Shown: positions 24,557 through 31,121 of the stretch, one piece after another
Numbering within the stretch: the first letter of the stretch is position 1
Layout of the letters: each line of letters begins with the position of its first letter
Assembly: GCA_001917535.1 (NCBI GenBank)
Contig: MNEF01000082.1
Coordinates: forward strand, 1 to 36,062
DNA from: Candidatus Rokubacteria bacterium 13_1_40CM_69_27
GTDB taxonomy: Bacteria; Methylomirabilota; Methylomirabilia; Rokubacteriales; CSP1-6
Direction: 5' to 3'
Length of the DNA stretch: 36,062 nucleotides
Notes under the pieces: model-generated
What the model was told of the DNA's origin: nothing
Seen by the model: only the letters and a program-made list of their open reading frames with translations
Database searches by the model: none
Translations under genes and position numbers: made by a program

Positions 24557-25216
24557 CTACGCCGCCGGCGGCCGACCGCGGAGGTCGAATTTCAGCGGGC
24601 AGCTCTCGCAGCGCGGCACCGCGCGACAGTATCTCTTGCCGACCGCGACGAGCAGCGCGTGAAACTCGTTGAAGAGGATCGGGTCGGACGGCAGGTGCGT
24701 CTCCAGGAACGCGCGCGCCTGCTCGTAGCCCGCGCGCCCGGTCAGCAGCCGGTGGCGCGCGAGCACGCGGCGCGCGTAGGCGTCGGCCACGAACACAGGC
24801 CGATCCGCCGCATAGAGGAGGATCGCGTCGGCCGTCTCGGGCCCGAGCCCCGGCACCGCCAGGACATCCCGCCGCAGCGGAACCAGGGGCGCCCTCCGCA
24901 GCCGGTCCCATCGCCCGCCGAACCGCCCCAACAACCAGCGGGTGAACGCTCGCAGGCGCCGCGCCTTGAGCCGGTAGGTGCCGGCGGAGCGGATGAGCCG
25001 CGCCAGCGCCGGTTCGGAGAGGGCCGCGACGCGGTCCGGCCGCAGGAGCCTCCGAGCGCGCAGGGCGGCCACGGCCCGCGCCGCATTGGTCCAGGCGGTG
25101 TGCTGCGTGAGCACGGCGCCGACGGCGATCTCGTACGGCGTGCGTCCAGGCCACCAGTGCTGGGGACCGAAGCGCCCGCGGAGCGCCCGGTAGAGGCGCA
25201 GGAGCCGCGCCTTCAC
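24557..25216 (-). CDS. HhH-GPD DNA glycosylase, endonuclease III family
   Basis: This protein excises damaged bases from DNA. With GTG 25216 as start it has 219 residues; an ATG at 25291 is possible but would overlap the divergent gene. The helix-hairpin-helix VPGLGPETAD is at 121-130, and the likely catalytic Asp is D145 in VFVADAYARR. The Lys of bifunctional endonuclease III is replaced (PET in place of RKT), so it is probably a monofunctional glycosylase. The iron-sulfur loop has C197, C203 and C206, but the fourth Cys expected at about 212 is Leu, and the protein ends seven residues later, just before repeat element A. The cluster may be incomplete or absent. Confidence 0.85.
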   Translation of the reverse strand: MKARLLRLYRALRGRFGPQHWWPGRTPYEIAVGAVLTQHTAWTNAARAVAALRARRLLRPDRVAALSEPALARLIRSAGTYRLKARRLRAFTRWLLGRFGGRWDRLRRAPLVPLRRDVLAVPGLGPETADAILLYAADRPVFVADAYARRVLARHRLLTGRAGYEQARAFLETHLPSDPILFNEFHALLVAVGKRYCRAVPRCESCPLKFDLRGRPPAA

Positions 25217-25277
25217 GGGATCAGCCGGCGGGCCGGGAATCCTCCGATGCCTCAGCCGGTCGCGAGGCGCTGACGTC

Positions 25278-26246
25278 GTGCTGGGGCTCATTCTCCTGCT
25301 CCAGACGCTGACCATCGCCGTGGGCGGTCCCCCCACGTCATCCGAATACCTCCCCTTGCGGGTGGCGGACGCCGAGGGCTACTTCGCGCGCGAGGGTTTG
25401 GCGGTCACGCTGAGGACCACGCGCGCCGAGGTTGGGGCGGCGGAGGCCCTGGCCCAGGGTCAGGCGGACCTCGCCGCGACGTCGCTGGAGGCGCTGCTGC
25501 GCTTCGGCCCCCGGCTGGAGCACCAGCGGCCGCGCTTGATCTTCGGCCTTACCGCCGCCCCACCGGTCGCCCTGCTCGCGGGCACGACTCTGGAGGGCAC
25601 CGTCCGAACTCTGGGCGACCTGGCCGGTCTGCGGGTCGGCGTCGCCGCGCCCGGCGCGCCCGAGCACGCGTGGTTCAGCGCGCTGCTGGTCCGCGCCGGC
25701 CTGCGGGTGGCGCAGGTGGATCTCGTGAGCCTGGGCGTCCGCGGGCTGGTGAGCGCGATCGAGCGCGGCGACGTCCAGGCCGGTCTCGTCCAGGAGCCGT
25801 TCGCGACCCGGCTCATCAGCGAGGGTCGGGCCGCCGTGCTCGCCGACCTGCGCGGGCCCGACGCCGTCCGCCGCACTCTCGGCGTCAGCACGGTGAACGC
25901 CGCCGTCTTCGTCCGCGCCGACCGGCGGCCGCGGGACCGTGACCTGACCGCCTTCGCGCGGGCAGTGCTCGCTGCCGAGCACTTGCTGGCCACGGCCAGC
26001 CCGGACAGGCTCGCGGCCCGGCTGCCTCGAAACGTGGTCGGCGCTCCGGACGAGTTCGAGCGCCGCCTGGAGACGATCCGCGGGGTCTACCTGCCCGACG
26101 GCTCGGTGTCGGCCGATCAGCTCAGGGAGAGCATCTCCCTCATCCGCGCTCACACGCCGCTGCCGGCCACGGTCCACCTCCCCCGCGCGGAGGACATGCT
26201 TCACATCGGACCCCTCAGGCGCGCGACGGAGTCGCCCCGGGACTGA
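25278..26246 (+). CDS. ABC-type substrate-binding protein (NMT1/SsuA-like)
   Basis: This 322-residue protein starts at GTG 25278 with a short hydrophobic segment (LGLILLLQTLTIAVGG) that probably serves as a signal. The mature part has the NMT1/THI5-SsuA layout: SSEYLPLRVADAEGYFAREG, then the QGQADLAATSLEALL loop, and LAGLRVGVAAPGAPEH. It would bind a small organic ligand in the periplasm (family ligands include sulfonates, nitrate and pyrimidine precursors). No permease or ATPase gene is adjacent, so it is an orphan receptor. Its 3' end overlaps the convergent maf gene by 32 nt. Confidence 0.85.
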   Translation: MLGLILLLQTLTIAVGGPPTSSEYLPLRVADAEGYFAREGLAVTLRTTRAEVGAAEALAQGQADLAATSLEALLRFGPRLEHQRPRLIFGLTAAPPVALLAGTTLEGTVRTLGDLAGLRVGVAAPGAPEHAWFSALLVRAGLRVAQVDLVSLGVRGLVSAIERGDVQAGLVQEPFATRLISEGRAAVLADLRGPDAVRRTLGVSTVNAAVFVRADRRPRDRDLTAFARAVLAAEHLLATASPDRLAARLPRNVVGAPDEFERRLETIRGVYLPDGSVSADQLRESISLIRAHTPLPATVHLPRAEDMLHIGPLRRATESPRD

Positions 26247-26826
26247 AGGCCACGCCGAACTCGGCCAGCAACCGGCGCGTGGCCTCGAGTGGGAGGCCGA
26301 CGATGTTGCTGTAGGAGCCCACCCAGCCCGCCACCAGCTGGGCGCCCGCCTCCTGAATGGCGTAGCCCCCCGCCTTGTCGAAGGGCTCGCCGCTGACCAC
26401 GTAGGCGTCAACGACGCTGTCGGGATAGGAGCGCATCAACACCTCGCTCACCACCGCCGTGGAGGCGGCCCGGCGGCTCCGCGCGTCCACGACGGCGACG
26501 CCGGTGATCACCTGGTGCGCTCGGCCCCGGAGGCGCCGGAGCATGGCGCCGGCCTGCTCGGCGCCGGCCGGCTTGCCGAGGGCCTCCCCATCGATCACGA
26601 CCACGGTGTCCGCTCCCAGCACGATCCCCTCGGCCAGGCCGGCGGCGACGGCGCCCGCCTTCCTCAGGGCGAGGGCAGCGACGGCGCCGGGCCCCACCTC
26701 GCCCTCGAGCCCCTCGTCGATCTCGCTCGGGACGACCCGGAAGTCGGGATGGATCCGCTGCAGCAACTCGCGCCGCCGCGGCGACGCCGACGCCAGCACC
26801 ACCCTCGGGCTCCCCGGGCTCGTCAT
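26215..26826 (-). CDS. maf: Maf-like nucleotide pyrophosphatase
   Basis: The ATG at 26826 has GGGAGG 5 nt upstream, so the longer frame into repeat element B is rejected. The 203-residue protein shows the Maf/YceF signature: VLASASPRRRELL at the start, SEIDEG, LGADTVVVIDG, LGKP, and KAGGYAIQEAGAQLVAG followed by SYSNIVGLPL. Maf proteins hydrolyse non-canonical or canonical NTPs (dTTP/UTP or modified nucleotides) to monophosphates, acting in nucleotide-pool cleaning and linked to division arrest. It is the last gene after speD-speE-DUF4321 on the same strand but is separated from them by repeat element B. Confidence 0.93.
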   Translation of the reverse strand: MTSPGSPRVVLASASPRRRELLQRIHPDFRVVPSEIDEGLEGEVGPGAVAALALRKAGAVAAGLAEGIVLGADTVVVIDGEALGKPAGAEQAGAMLRRLRGRAHQVITGVAVVDARSRRAASTAVVSEVLMRSYPDSVVDAYVVSGEPFDKAGGYAIQEAGAQLVAGWVGSYSNIVGLPLEATRRLLAEFGVAFSPGATPSRA

Positions 26827-26860
26827 CCCCGCCTCCCGGTACGCCTGCCCAGCGGGCCCA

Positions 26861-26995
26861 CGGGTGCGGGGGCAGCGGGCGCTGCGAGACCCGTTCCCTC
26901 CACGCATACAGCCCTCGCGCTCGAGGTGGCCTCGCCAGTGACCAAATCCCGTCACCAGCCTCGTGGTCGAGCAGTGCCCGCTGCCCCCGCACCCG
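26861..26995 (-). repeat. Inverted-repeat element B (conserved loop, private arms)
   Basis: Arms 26861-26885 and 26971-26995 are complementary over 25 bp with one mismatch (a G-T pair in RNA). After one mismatch they extend 4 bp further outward, to 26856 and 27000. The loop is 85 nt. On the minus strand the G-rich arm is followed by TCGACCACGAG (from 26970) and the loop ends GGGAACGGGTCTC (26898-26886). Inner hairpins are CGAGG-CCA-CCTCG and an 8-bp CTGGTGAC/GTCACTGG stem including two wobble pairs. The motif GAGGTGGCCTC (plus strand, 26923-26933) is shared exactly with element C. The element starts 4-9 nt after the DUF4321 stop and ends 29-34 nt before maf. Confidence 0.85.
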
Positions 26996-27004
26996 CGGGC
27001 AGGG

Positions 27005-27271
27005 TTAGAGCCGGCGGAGAGTGAGGGCTGAGATGACGATCCCGAGGACCCCGACCAGGTTCACCTTGAAGGCGAACCCCAGGGTGAGCGAGACCAGGCG
27101 CAGATCGAGCGTGGAGGGAGGTGTGAGGCCGATCGTCGGCCCCTTGGTCAGGACGTCCTGCAGCCACCCTGAGGGAAGCAGGTGGCCGAGCAGATCGCCC
27201 AGGAGGGAGCCGACGACGAGGCCGGCGACGACCACCAGGACGACGAGTCCGAGGCCTCGCGGCGCGGCCAC
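27005..27271 (-). CDS. DUF4321 membrane protein
   Basis: This 88-residue protein, from GTG 27271, is 10 nt downstream of speE. It has two hydrophobic segments (about residues 7-30, LGLVVLVVVAGLVVGSLLGD, and about 62-85, FKVNLVGVLGIVISALTL). A middle loop with LTKGPTIGLTPPSTLDLRLVSLTLGF is split across the second helix start. This arrangement and the GPTIGL-PP-LDL pattern match DUF4321. It is an inner-membrane protein of unknown role. In the operon it lies between polyamine synthesis genes and Maf. Repeat element B begins directly after its stop. Confidence 0.75.
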   Translation of the reverse strand: MAAPRGLGLVVLVVVAGLVVGSLLGDLLGHLLPSGWLQDVLTKGPTIGLTPPSTLDLRLVSLTLGFAFKVNLVGVLGIVISALTLRRL

Positions 27272-27281
27272 GCGCCCCGGG

Positions 27282-28202
27282 TCAGGCGACGATCAACGGA
27301 CGCGCGTCGGTCACGACGCGAGTCTCCGCGTCGATCGCCTTGCGGATGTGCCGGGGCAGCGCGAACGCGTGCTGATGGGTGAGCCCGTCCCAGTAATCGA
27401 GGCTGCCCTTGACACGCTCGTTGATGAGCCGGTCGATGGTGGCCGCATCCTGCCGCCGTGGGTCGATCTTCTTCGAGGCGAGAATGAAGCCCCAGGGCGT
27501 GCCGAAGCAGGAGATGAAGCTCTGGTAGCCCGCGACGACGGGGAAGACCTCCCGCAGCGTCCGGTGCATGGCGGTGAAGAACGCCAGATCGGCCACCTTG
27601 GTCATGCCGGCCTGCATGGTGAACGTCCCGGTCGGCGTCAGGCGGTCGTGGACGATCTTGTAGAACTCTTTGCTGTAGAGCAGGCAGGCGGGCCCCTCCT
27701 CGAGCGGCTCGACCAGGTCGCTGATGATCAGGTCGAACCGGTCGCTGGTCCGCTCCAGGTAACCCCGGGCGTCCTCGTGCCGCACCGCGGTCCGCGGGTC
27801 GTCGAACGCACCGCGGTGCATCTCCGGCAGGTGGCGGCGGCACAACTCGACCACCTCGGCGTCGATGTCGACCATGACGGCGCGCCTGATGGAGGGGTAT
27901 TTCAGGATCTCGCGCAGTGTGGCGCCCTCCCCGCCGCCGATCACCAGGGCGGTCTCGGGGGGTCCCCCGGCGGCTAGCAGGCCGGGGTGGACCAGGGCCT
28001 CGTGGTAGATGAACTCATCCGCCTGGCTGGACTGCATCCGCCCGTCGAGGACCAGGGTCTTGCCGTAGGAGGCTGTTTCGAGAATTTCCACGGACTGGAA
28101 CTTGGTCTGGGCCTGCACCACCGTGCGCACGATGGCGTGCATGTGGCCCTCGACGGGCGTCGTGGCCTCGAAAAACCACTTGTAGGACTGGGGGGTGATC
28201 AA
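27282..28202 (-). CDS. speE: Polyamine aminopropyltransferase (spermidine synthase)
   Basis: SpeE moves the aminopropyl group of decarboxylated AdoMet onto putrescine to give spermidine. The 306-residue protein has the N-terminal SYGKTLVLDGRMQSSQADEF and YHEALVHPGLL. The dcAdoMet loop is GGGEGATLREIL (89-100) with D114 region VDIDAEVVEL, and the catalytic DLIISDLVEPLEEGP has D162. It starts at TTG 28202 in a TTGA overlap with speD, whose product makes its second substrate. The C-terminal about 70 residues include FISCFGTPWGFILASKK, typical of the longer bacterial and archaeal enzymes. Preference for putrescine over agmatine is inferred from the neighbouring agmatinase. Confidence 0.93.
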   Translation of the reverse strand: MITPQSYKWFFEATTPVEGHMHAIVRTVVQAQTKFQSVEILETASYGKTLVLDGRMQSSQADEFIYHEALVHPGLLAAGGPPETALVIGGGEGATLREILKYPSIRRAVMVDIDAEVVELCRRHLPEMHRGAFDDPRTAVRHEDARGYLERTSDRFDLIISDLVEPLEEGPACLLYSKEFYKIVHDRLTPTGTFTMQAGMTKVADLAFFTAMHRTLREVFPVVAGYQSFISCFGTPWGFILASKKIDPRRQDAATIDRLINERVKGSLDYWDGLTHQHAFALPRHIRKAIDAETRVVTDARPLIVA

Positions 28203-28594
28203 CTGACGGCGACGGCGCTCTTGTTGACGATGGGGACCGAGGCGTGGAGGAACATGCCCCGCTGCATCTCCACCACCGACGTGCGTTCGGCGCCGAACTG
28301 CTCGACGAGGTAGTTGGCGGCGATCTCCGGCTGGAGGGTGTCGCCGCAGGAGAAGATATCCACGGCGGCGTACCGGTATTCCGGCCAGGTGTGGATCGAA
28401 AGGTGGGATTCGGCGATGACGACGACGCCGCTGATCCCGAAGGGGTTGAACTCATGGAAGACGACATCGACGATCGTGGCCTGTGCCCGCTTCGCCGCTT
28501 CGATGAGGGCGCCCTTGACGGCTTCGAGGTTGTTGATGGCGTCCGAGTCGCAATCGAACAACTCGAGAAGCAGGTGTCGTCCCAACGCGTTCAA
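28199..28594 (-). CDS. speD: S-adenosylmethionine decarboxylase proenzyme
   Basis: This 131-residue pyruvoyl enzyme makes decarboxylated AdoMet for SpeE. The proenzyme cleaves itself before S63 in AESHLSIHTWPE, turning that Ser into the pyruvoyl group. H68 and C83 (FSCGD) are the processing and catalytic residues, at the same numbers as in the Thermotoga maritima enzyme. It belongs to the short prokaryotic class that works as a dimer of processed chains. The TTG start at 28594 is supported by AAGGAGG about 9 nt upstream and by the early GRHLLLELFDCD segment. A promoter is visible about 110 nt upstream. Confidence 0.95.
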   Translation of the reverse strand: MNALGRHLLLELFDCDSDAINNLEAVKGALIEAAKRAQATIVDVVFHEFNPFGISGVVVIAESHLSIHTWPEYRYAAVDIFSCGDTLQPEIAANYLVEQFGAERTSVVEMQRGMFLHASVPIVNKSAVAVS

Positions 28595-28707
28595 TCCAGC
28601 GGCCCTCCTTTCTCCAGTCCGATCATCTACCGCACGTCTCCTGCGACGGACTCTCGAACCGTCGCTGTTTCGCGGCGAAAAATCTCATCACCGCCAGAAT
28701 TTGATTC

Positions 28708-28736
28708 ACTGTAGGGTCCGGTTTTGGCGATTGCAA
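28708..28736 (-). promoter_or_regulatory. Promoter of speD-speE
   Basis: On the minus strand TTGCAA (28736-28731) is followed after 17 nt by TACAGT (28713-28708). A run of seven T (28744-28738) lies just upstream, like an UP element. The 5' leader would be about 105 nt. The sequence matches the divergent promoter on the other strand: TTGCA, then TCGC, and CCNTANAGTGA at the -10. Confidence 0.55.
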
Positions 28737-28875
28737 GAAAAAAACGCTGTCGGCGGGGCTCCGACGACCGGTTGGGGACGCTCGCCGAGGGCCGTCGAGC
28801 GCCTCCGAGGGGCTCCGAGCGCCTCACCGAGCGCCCGCCGGAGCCGCTCGAGCCGCCTCCGGGGCAACTTTTCTC

Positions 28876-28903
28876 TTGCATTCGCTCACCACGCCCGTAG
28901 AGT
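28876..28903 (+). promoter_or_regulatory. Promoter of the arginine decarboxylase-agmatinase operon
   Basis: TTGCAT (28876-28881) and TAGAGT (28898-28903) are separated by 16 nt, with a T-rich ACTTTTCTC directly upstream. Transcription would start near 28910, giving a leader of about 65 nt. Its similarity to the speD promoter (TTGCA-TCGC and TANAGTGA) suggests a common regulator or sigma factor. Confidence 0.5.
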
Positions 28904-28975
28904 GACGATGATGCGCGGCGCGAGCGCGCCGACACGGAGGTGGCGCGACACGAACGCGATGGGAGGAGCGAGCGG

Positions 28976-29455
28976 ATGAGGAAGACGGTCATGATGGCGG
29001 CGGCGACCGCGGGTCACGCGGAAGGCGGCACCCCCCTCAACGCCTTCGACAACGCGCTTCTCGCGGCCGGCATCGGCAACATCAACCTCGTCAAGATCTC
29101 CAGCATCCTTCCGCCCGACATCCCGGTGGTCGACCTGCCCAAGATCAAGCCGGGCGCCCTCGTCCCCACGGCCTATGCCGCCATGACGAGCGAGGTGCCC
29201 GGAGAGACGATCGCGGCGGCGGTCGGCTACGCCGTGCCCGACGATGCCGCCAAGAACGGCGTGATCATGGAGTTCCACGGCCCGACGACCCGCGAAGAGG
29301 CCGAGCGGACCATCCGCGCCATGCTGGACGAGGCGTTCCGGGTCCGGGGTGAGCCGATCCGAGAGATGAAGGTCTTCGCCGTCGAGCACACGGTCGAGCG
29401 TGCCGGCTGCGCGCTCGCCGCCATCACACTGCTCGCCGAAGAGGACCTGGTTTAG
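28976..29455 (+). CDS. Pyruvoyl-dependent arginine decarboxylase
   Basis: This enzyme decarboxylates arginine to agmatine using a self-made pyruvoyl group, not PLP. The 159-residue proenzyme matches the archaeal/Chlamydia-type PvlArgDC. It begins MRKTVMMAAATAGHAEGG; after FDNALLAAGIGNINLVK comes ISSILPP, where cleavage between S42 and S43 is expected. GALVPTAYAAMTSEVPG and the Glu-containing MEFHGPTTREEAE follow. The ATG at 28976 has GGAGG upstream; a GTG at 28940 would add 12 residues. With the following gene and the divergent speD-speE pair it completes a route from arginine to spermidine. Confidence 0.93.
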   Translation: MRKTVMMAAATAGHAEGGTPLNAFDNALLAAGIGNINLVKISSILPPDIPVVDLPKIKPGALVPTAYAAMTSEVPGETIAAAVGYAVPDDAAKNGVIMEFHGPTTREEAERTIRAMLDEAFRVRGEPIREMKVFAVEHTVERAGCALAAITLLAEEDLV

Positions 29456-29481
29456 CGCGCCTCGCGGCGGTCGCGGCACCC

Positions 29482-30348
29482 ATGCGGCTCGTTTCGCCGC
29501 GCTTCATCGCCTGCCACCGGCCTCTGTCCGAGGCCCGGATCGTCCTTTACGGCATCCCCTTCGAGGGGCGCGTGAACCTCCGCAAGGGTGCCGACGGCGG
29601 GCCCCGCGACCTCCGCCTGGCCTCGGACTCCATCGAGACCTACTCCCCCGTCCTCCGTCGCGACATGGAGGACCTCGCGCTGGCGGACATCGGCGACTGC
29701 GAGCTGCCTGGGAGCGCGTCCCCGCGCGAGCAGCTTGACGCGGCGCGGGCCGAGATCGCCGCCTGGTGGCGGCCGGGGCTCCGCCCCTTCATGCTGGGCG
29801 GCGACCACACGGCGAGCGTTCCGGTGATCGAGGCCCTCGCTCCGGCTTTCCCCGACCTCCGCGTGCTCCAGCTCGATGCCCATCCCGACACCCGCGAGGA
29901 GTTCCTGGGCGAGCGCTACAACTACGCGTCCGCCATGGCGCGGGTGATGGACGCAGTGCCCCCGGAGCACGTGTACCAGGTTGGGATGCGGACGGGCTGC
30001 CGCGAGGAGCTCGAGAAGCCGCGCCCCCACTTCTACCCGGCGTACGAGGCCCATCCGGTGGACGTGGTGCGCCGGCTGTTGCCGGAGCTGCGCGGCCACC
30101 CGCTCTACGTCACGATCGACGTGGACGTGCTCGACCCCTCCGAGGCGCCAGGGACCGGATCGCCCGAGCCCTGCGGCCTCCGGGTCGCCGATCTGATCGA
30201 CATCGTCCGATTGCTTGGCGCCTGCCGCGTCATCGGCGGGGACCTGGTGGAGGTGGCGCACGCCTGGGATCCCACTGGACGCACGGGGATCGCCGCCTCC
30301 TGGGTGATCCGCGAGGCCCTGCTCACCTGGTGGGCTGACTTCCGCTGA
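29482..30348 (+). CDS. speB: Agmatinase / arginase-family ureohydrolase
   Basis: This 288-residue ureohydrolase probably converts agmatine to putrescine and urea, given the arginine decarboxylase 26 nt upstream. The two-manganese site is complete: H109 (GGDHT), D132, H134 and D136 (LDAHPD), D213 and D215 (TIDVDVLDPS). The late [13 protein letters not shown] loop is also family-typical. One oddity: the segment after the DAHPD motif reads RYNYASAM where agmatinases usually have a His (SHAT/SHGS). Here that position is Y148, in the region of the proton-shuttle His. Substrate specificity (agmatine or a related guanidino compound) is therefore inferred from context. Confidence 0.85.
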   Translation: MRLVSPRFIACHRPLSEARIVLYGIPFEGRVNLRKGADGGPRDLRLASDSIETYSPVLRRDMEDLALADIGDCELPGSASPREQLDAARAEIAAWWRPGLRPFMLGGDHTASVPVIEALAPAFPDLRVLQLDAHPDTREEFLGERYNYASAMARVMDAVPPEHVYQVGMRTGCREELEKPRPHFYPAYEAHPVDVVRRLLPELRGHPLYVTIDVDVLDPSEAPGTGSPEPCGLRVADLIDIVRLLGACRVIGGDLVEVAHAWDPTGRTGIAASWVIREALLTWWADFR

Positions 30349-30350
30349 CG

Positions 30351-31109
30351 ATGTACGGCGCGCCCCGGTTCTACGAGATCGCCTTCGACCTCAACCGCAA
30401 GGCCGAGGTCGATTTCCTCGTCCATTGCTTCAAGCGGTATGCCCGCCGTCCGGTGCGCCGGGTGATCGACATGGCCTGTGGCACCGGCCCCCACCTGATC
30501 CGCCTGGCCGAGCGCGGGTACCGCATGGTCGGCCTGGATCTCTCGCCCAAGAACATCGAGTTCCTGCGCGAGCGCGTCCAGGCCCGGGGCCACCCGACCG
30601 AGCTGATGGTCGGCGACATGACCGACTTCCGTCTGGCCCGCCCGGTGGACGCCGCCATCTGCATGCAGGACTCGCAGGGCCATCTGCTGACGAACGAGCA
30701 GCTCATCGCCCACCTGCGGTGCGTGGCGCGGGCCCTCAAGGGGGGCGGCGTCTACGTCTTCGACCGTTACATAGCGTCGTCGTGGACCAACCCCGCCCGG
30801 AGCTGGTCGTGGTCGCGGCGCCGGGGTCGGCTCATCGTCCGCGCCGCCTTCTCGGCCCTCCACGACGTCGATCCGGTGACACAGATCTTCCGCGAGCGCA
30901 TGACGCTGGAGGCGATCGAGAACGGGACCCGGCGGGTGTACCGGCAGACGCACCTCTCCCGCATGGTCTTCCCGCAGGAGCTCCGGGCAGTGGTCGCGCT
31001 GGCCGGTGGCTTCGAGTTCGTCCAGTGGTTCTTCGGCTTCAAGCACCATCAGGTGCTCGAGCGTTCGAAGCACCCTCTGCTGATGGTCGTCGTCCTCCGG
31101 AAGAAGTAA
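30351..31109 (+). CDS. Class I SAM-dependent methyltransferase
   Basis: This 252-residue protein begins 2 nt after the agmatinase stop and is probably in the same transcript. The SAM-binding motif I is VIDMACGTGPHLIRLA (about residues 38-53). The acidic end of beta-2 is GLDLS, and motif II/III is VGDMTDFRL. The C-terminal part folds into the usual beta-rich half with HLSRMVFP and FEFVQWFFGFKHHQ. The substrate is unknown. Close linkage to polyamine genes could mean a polyamine or agmatine-related substrate, but this is only context. Confidence 0.85.
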   Translation: MYGAPRFYEIAFDLNRKAEVDFLVHCFKRYARRPVRRVIDMACGTGPHLIRLAERGYRMVGLDLSPKNIEFLRERVQARGHPTELMVGDMTDFRLARPVDAAICMQDSQGHLLTNEQLIAHLRCVARALKGGGVYVFDRYIASSWTNPARSWSWSRRRGRLIVRAAFSALHDVDPVTQIFRERMTLEAIENGTRRVYRQTHLSRMVFPQELRAVVALAGGFEFVQWFFGFKHHQVLERSKHPLLMVVVLRKK

Positions 31110-31121
31110 CCCGGCCGGGCG

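Larger units (their letters stand above)
28595..28975. other. Divergent regulatory region between the spe operons
   Basis: This 381-bp region separates speD (-) from the arginine decarboxylase gene (+). I see no convincing gene in it. It is locally AT-richer at both promoter ends (28675-28745 and 28866-28882). The middle (28760-28862) is GC-rich, with the decamer CGAGCGCCTC at 28796-28805 and 28816-28825 and a 9-of-10 match at 28828-28837, and with several self-complementary GGCTCCGAG / CTCGAGCCGCC stretches. The two promoter-like sequences are mirror images, each with a T-rich run upstream of the -35 box. Confidence 0.7.
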
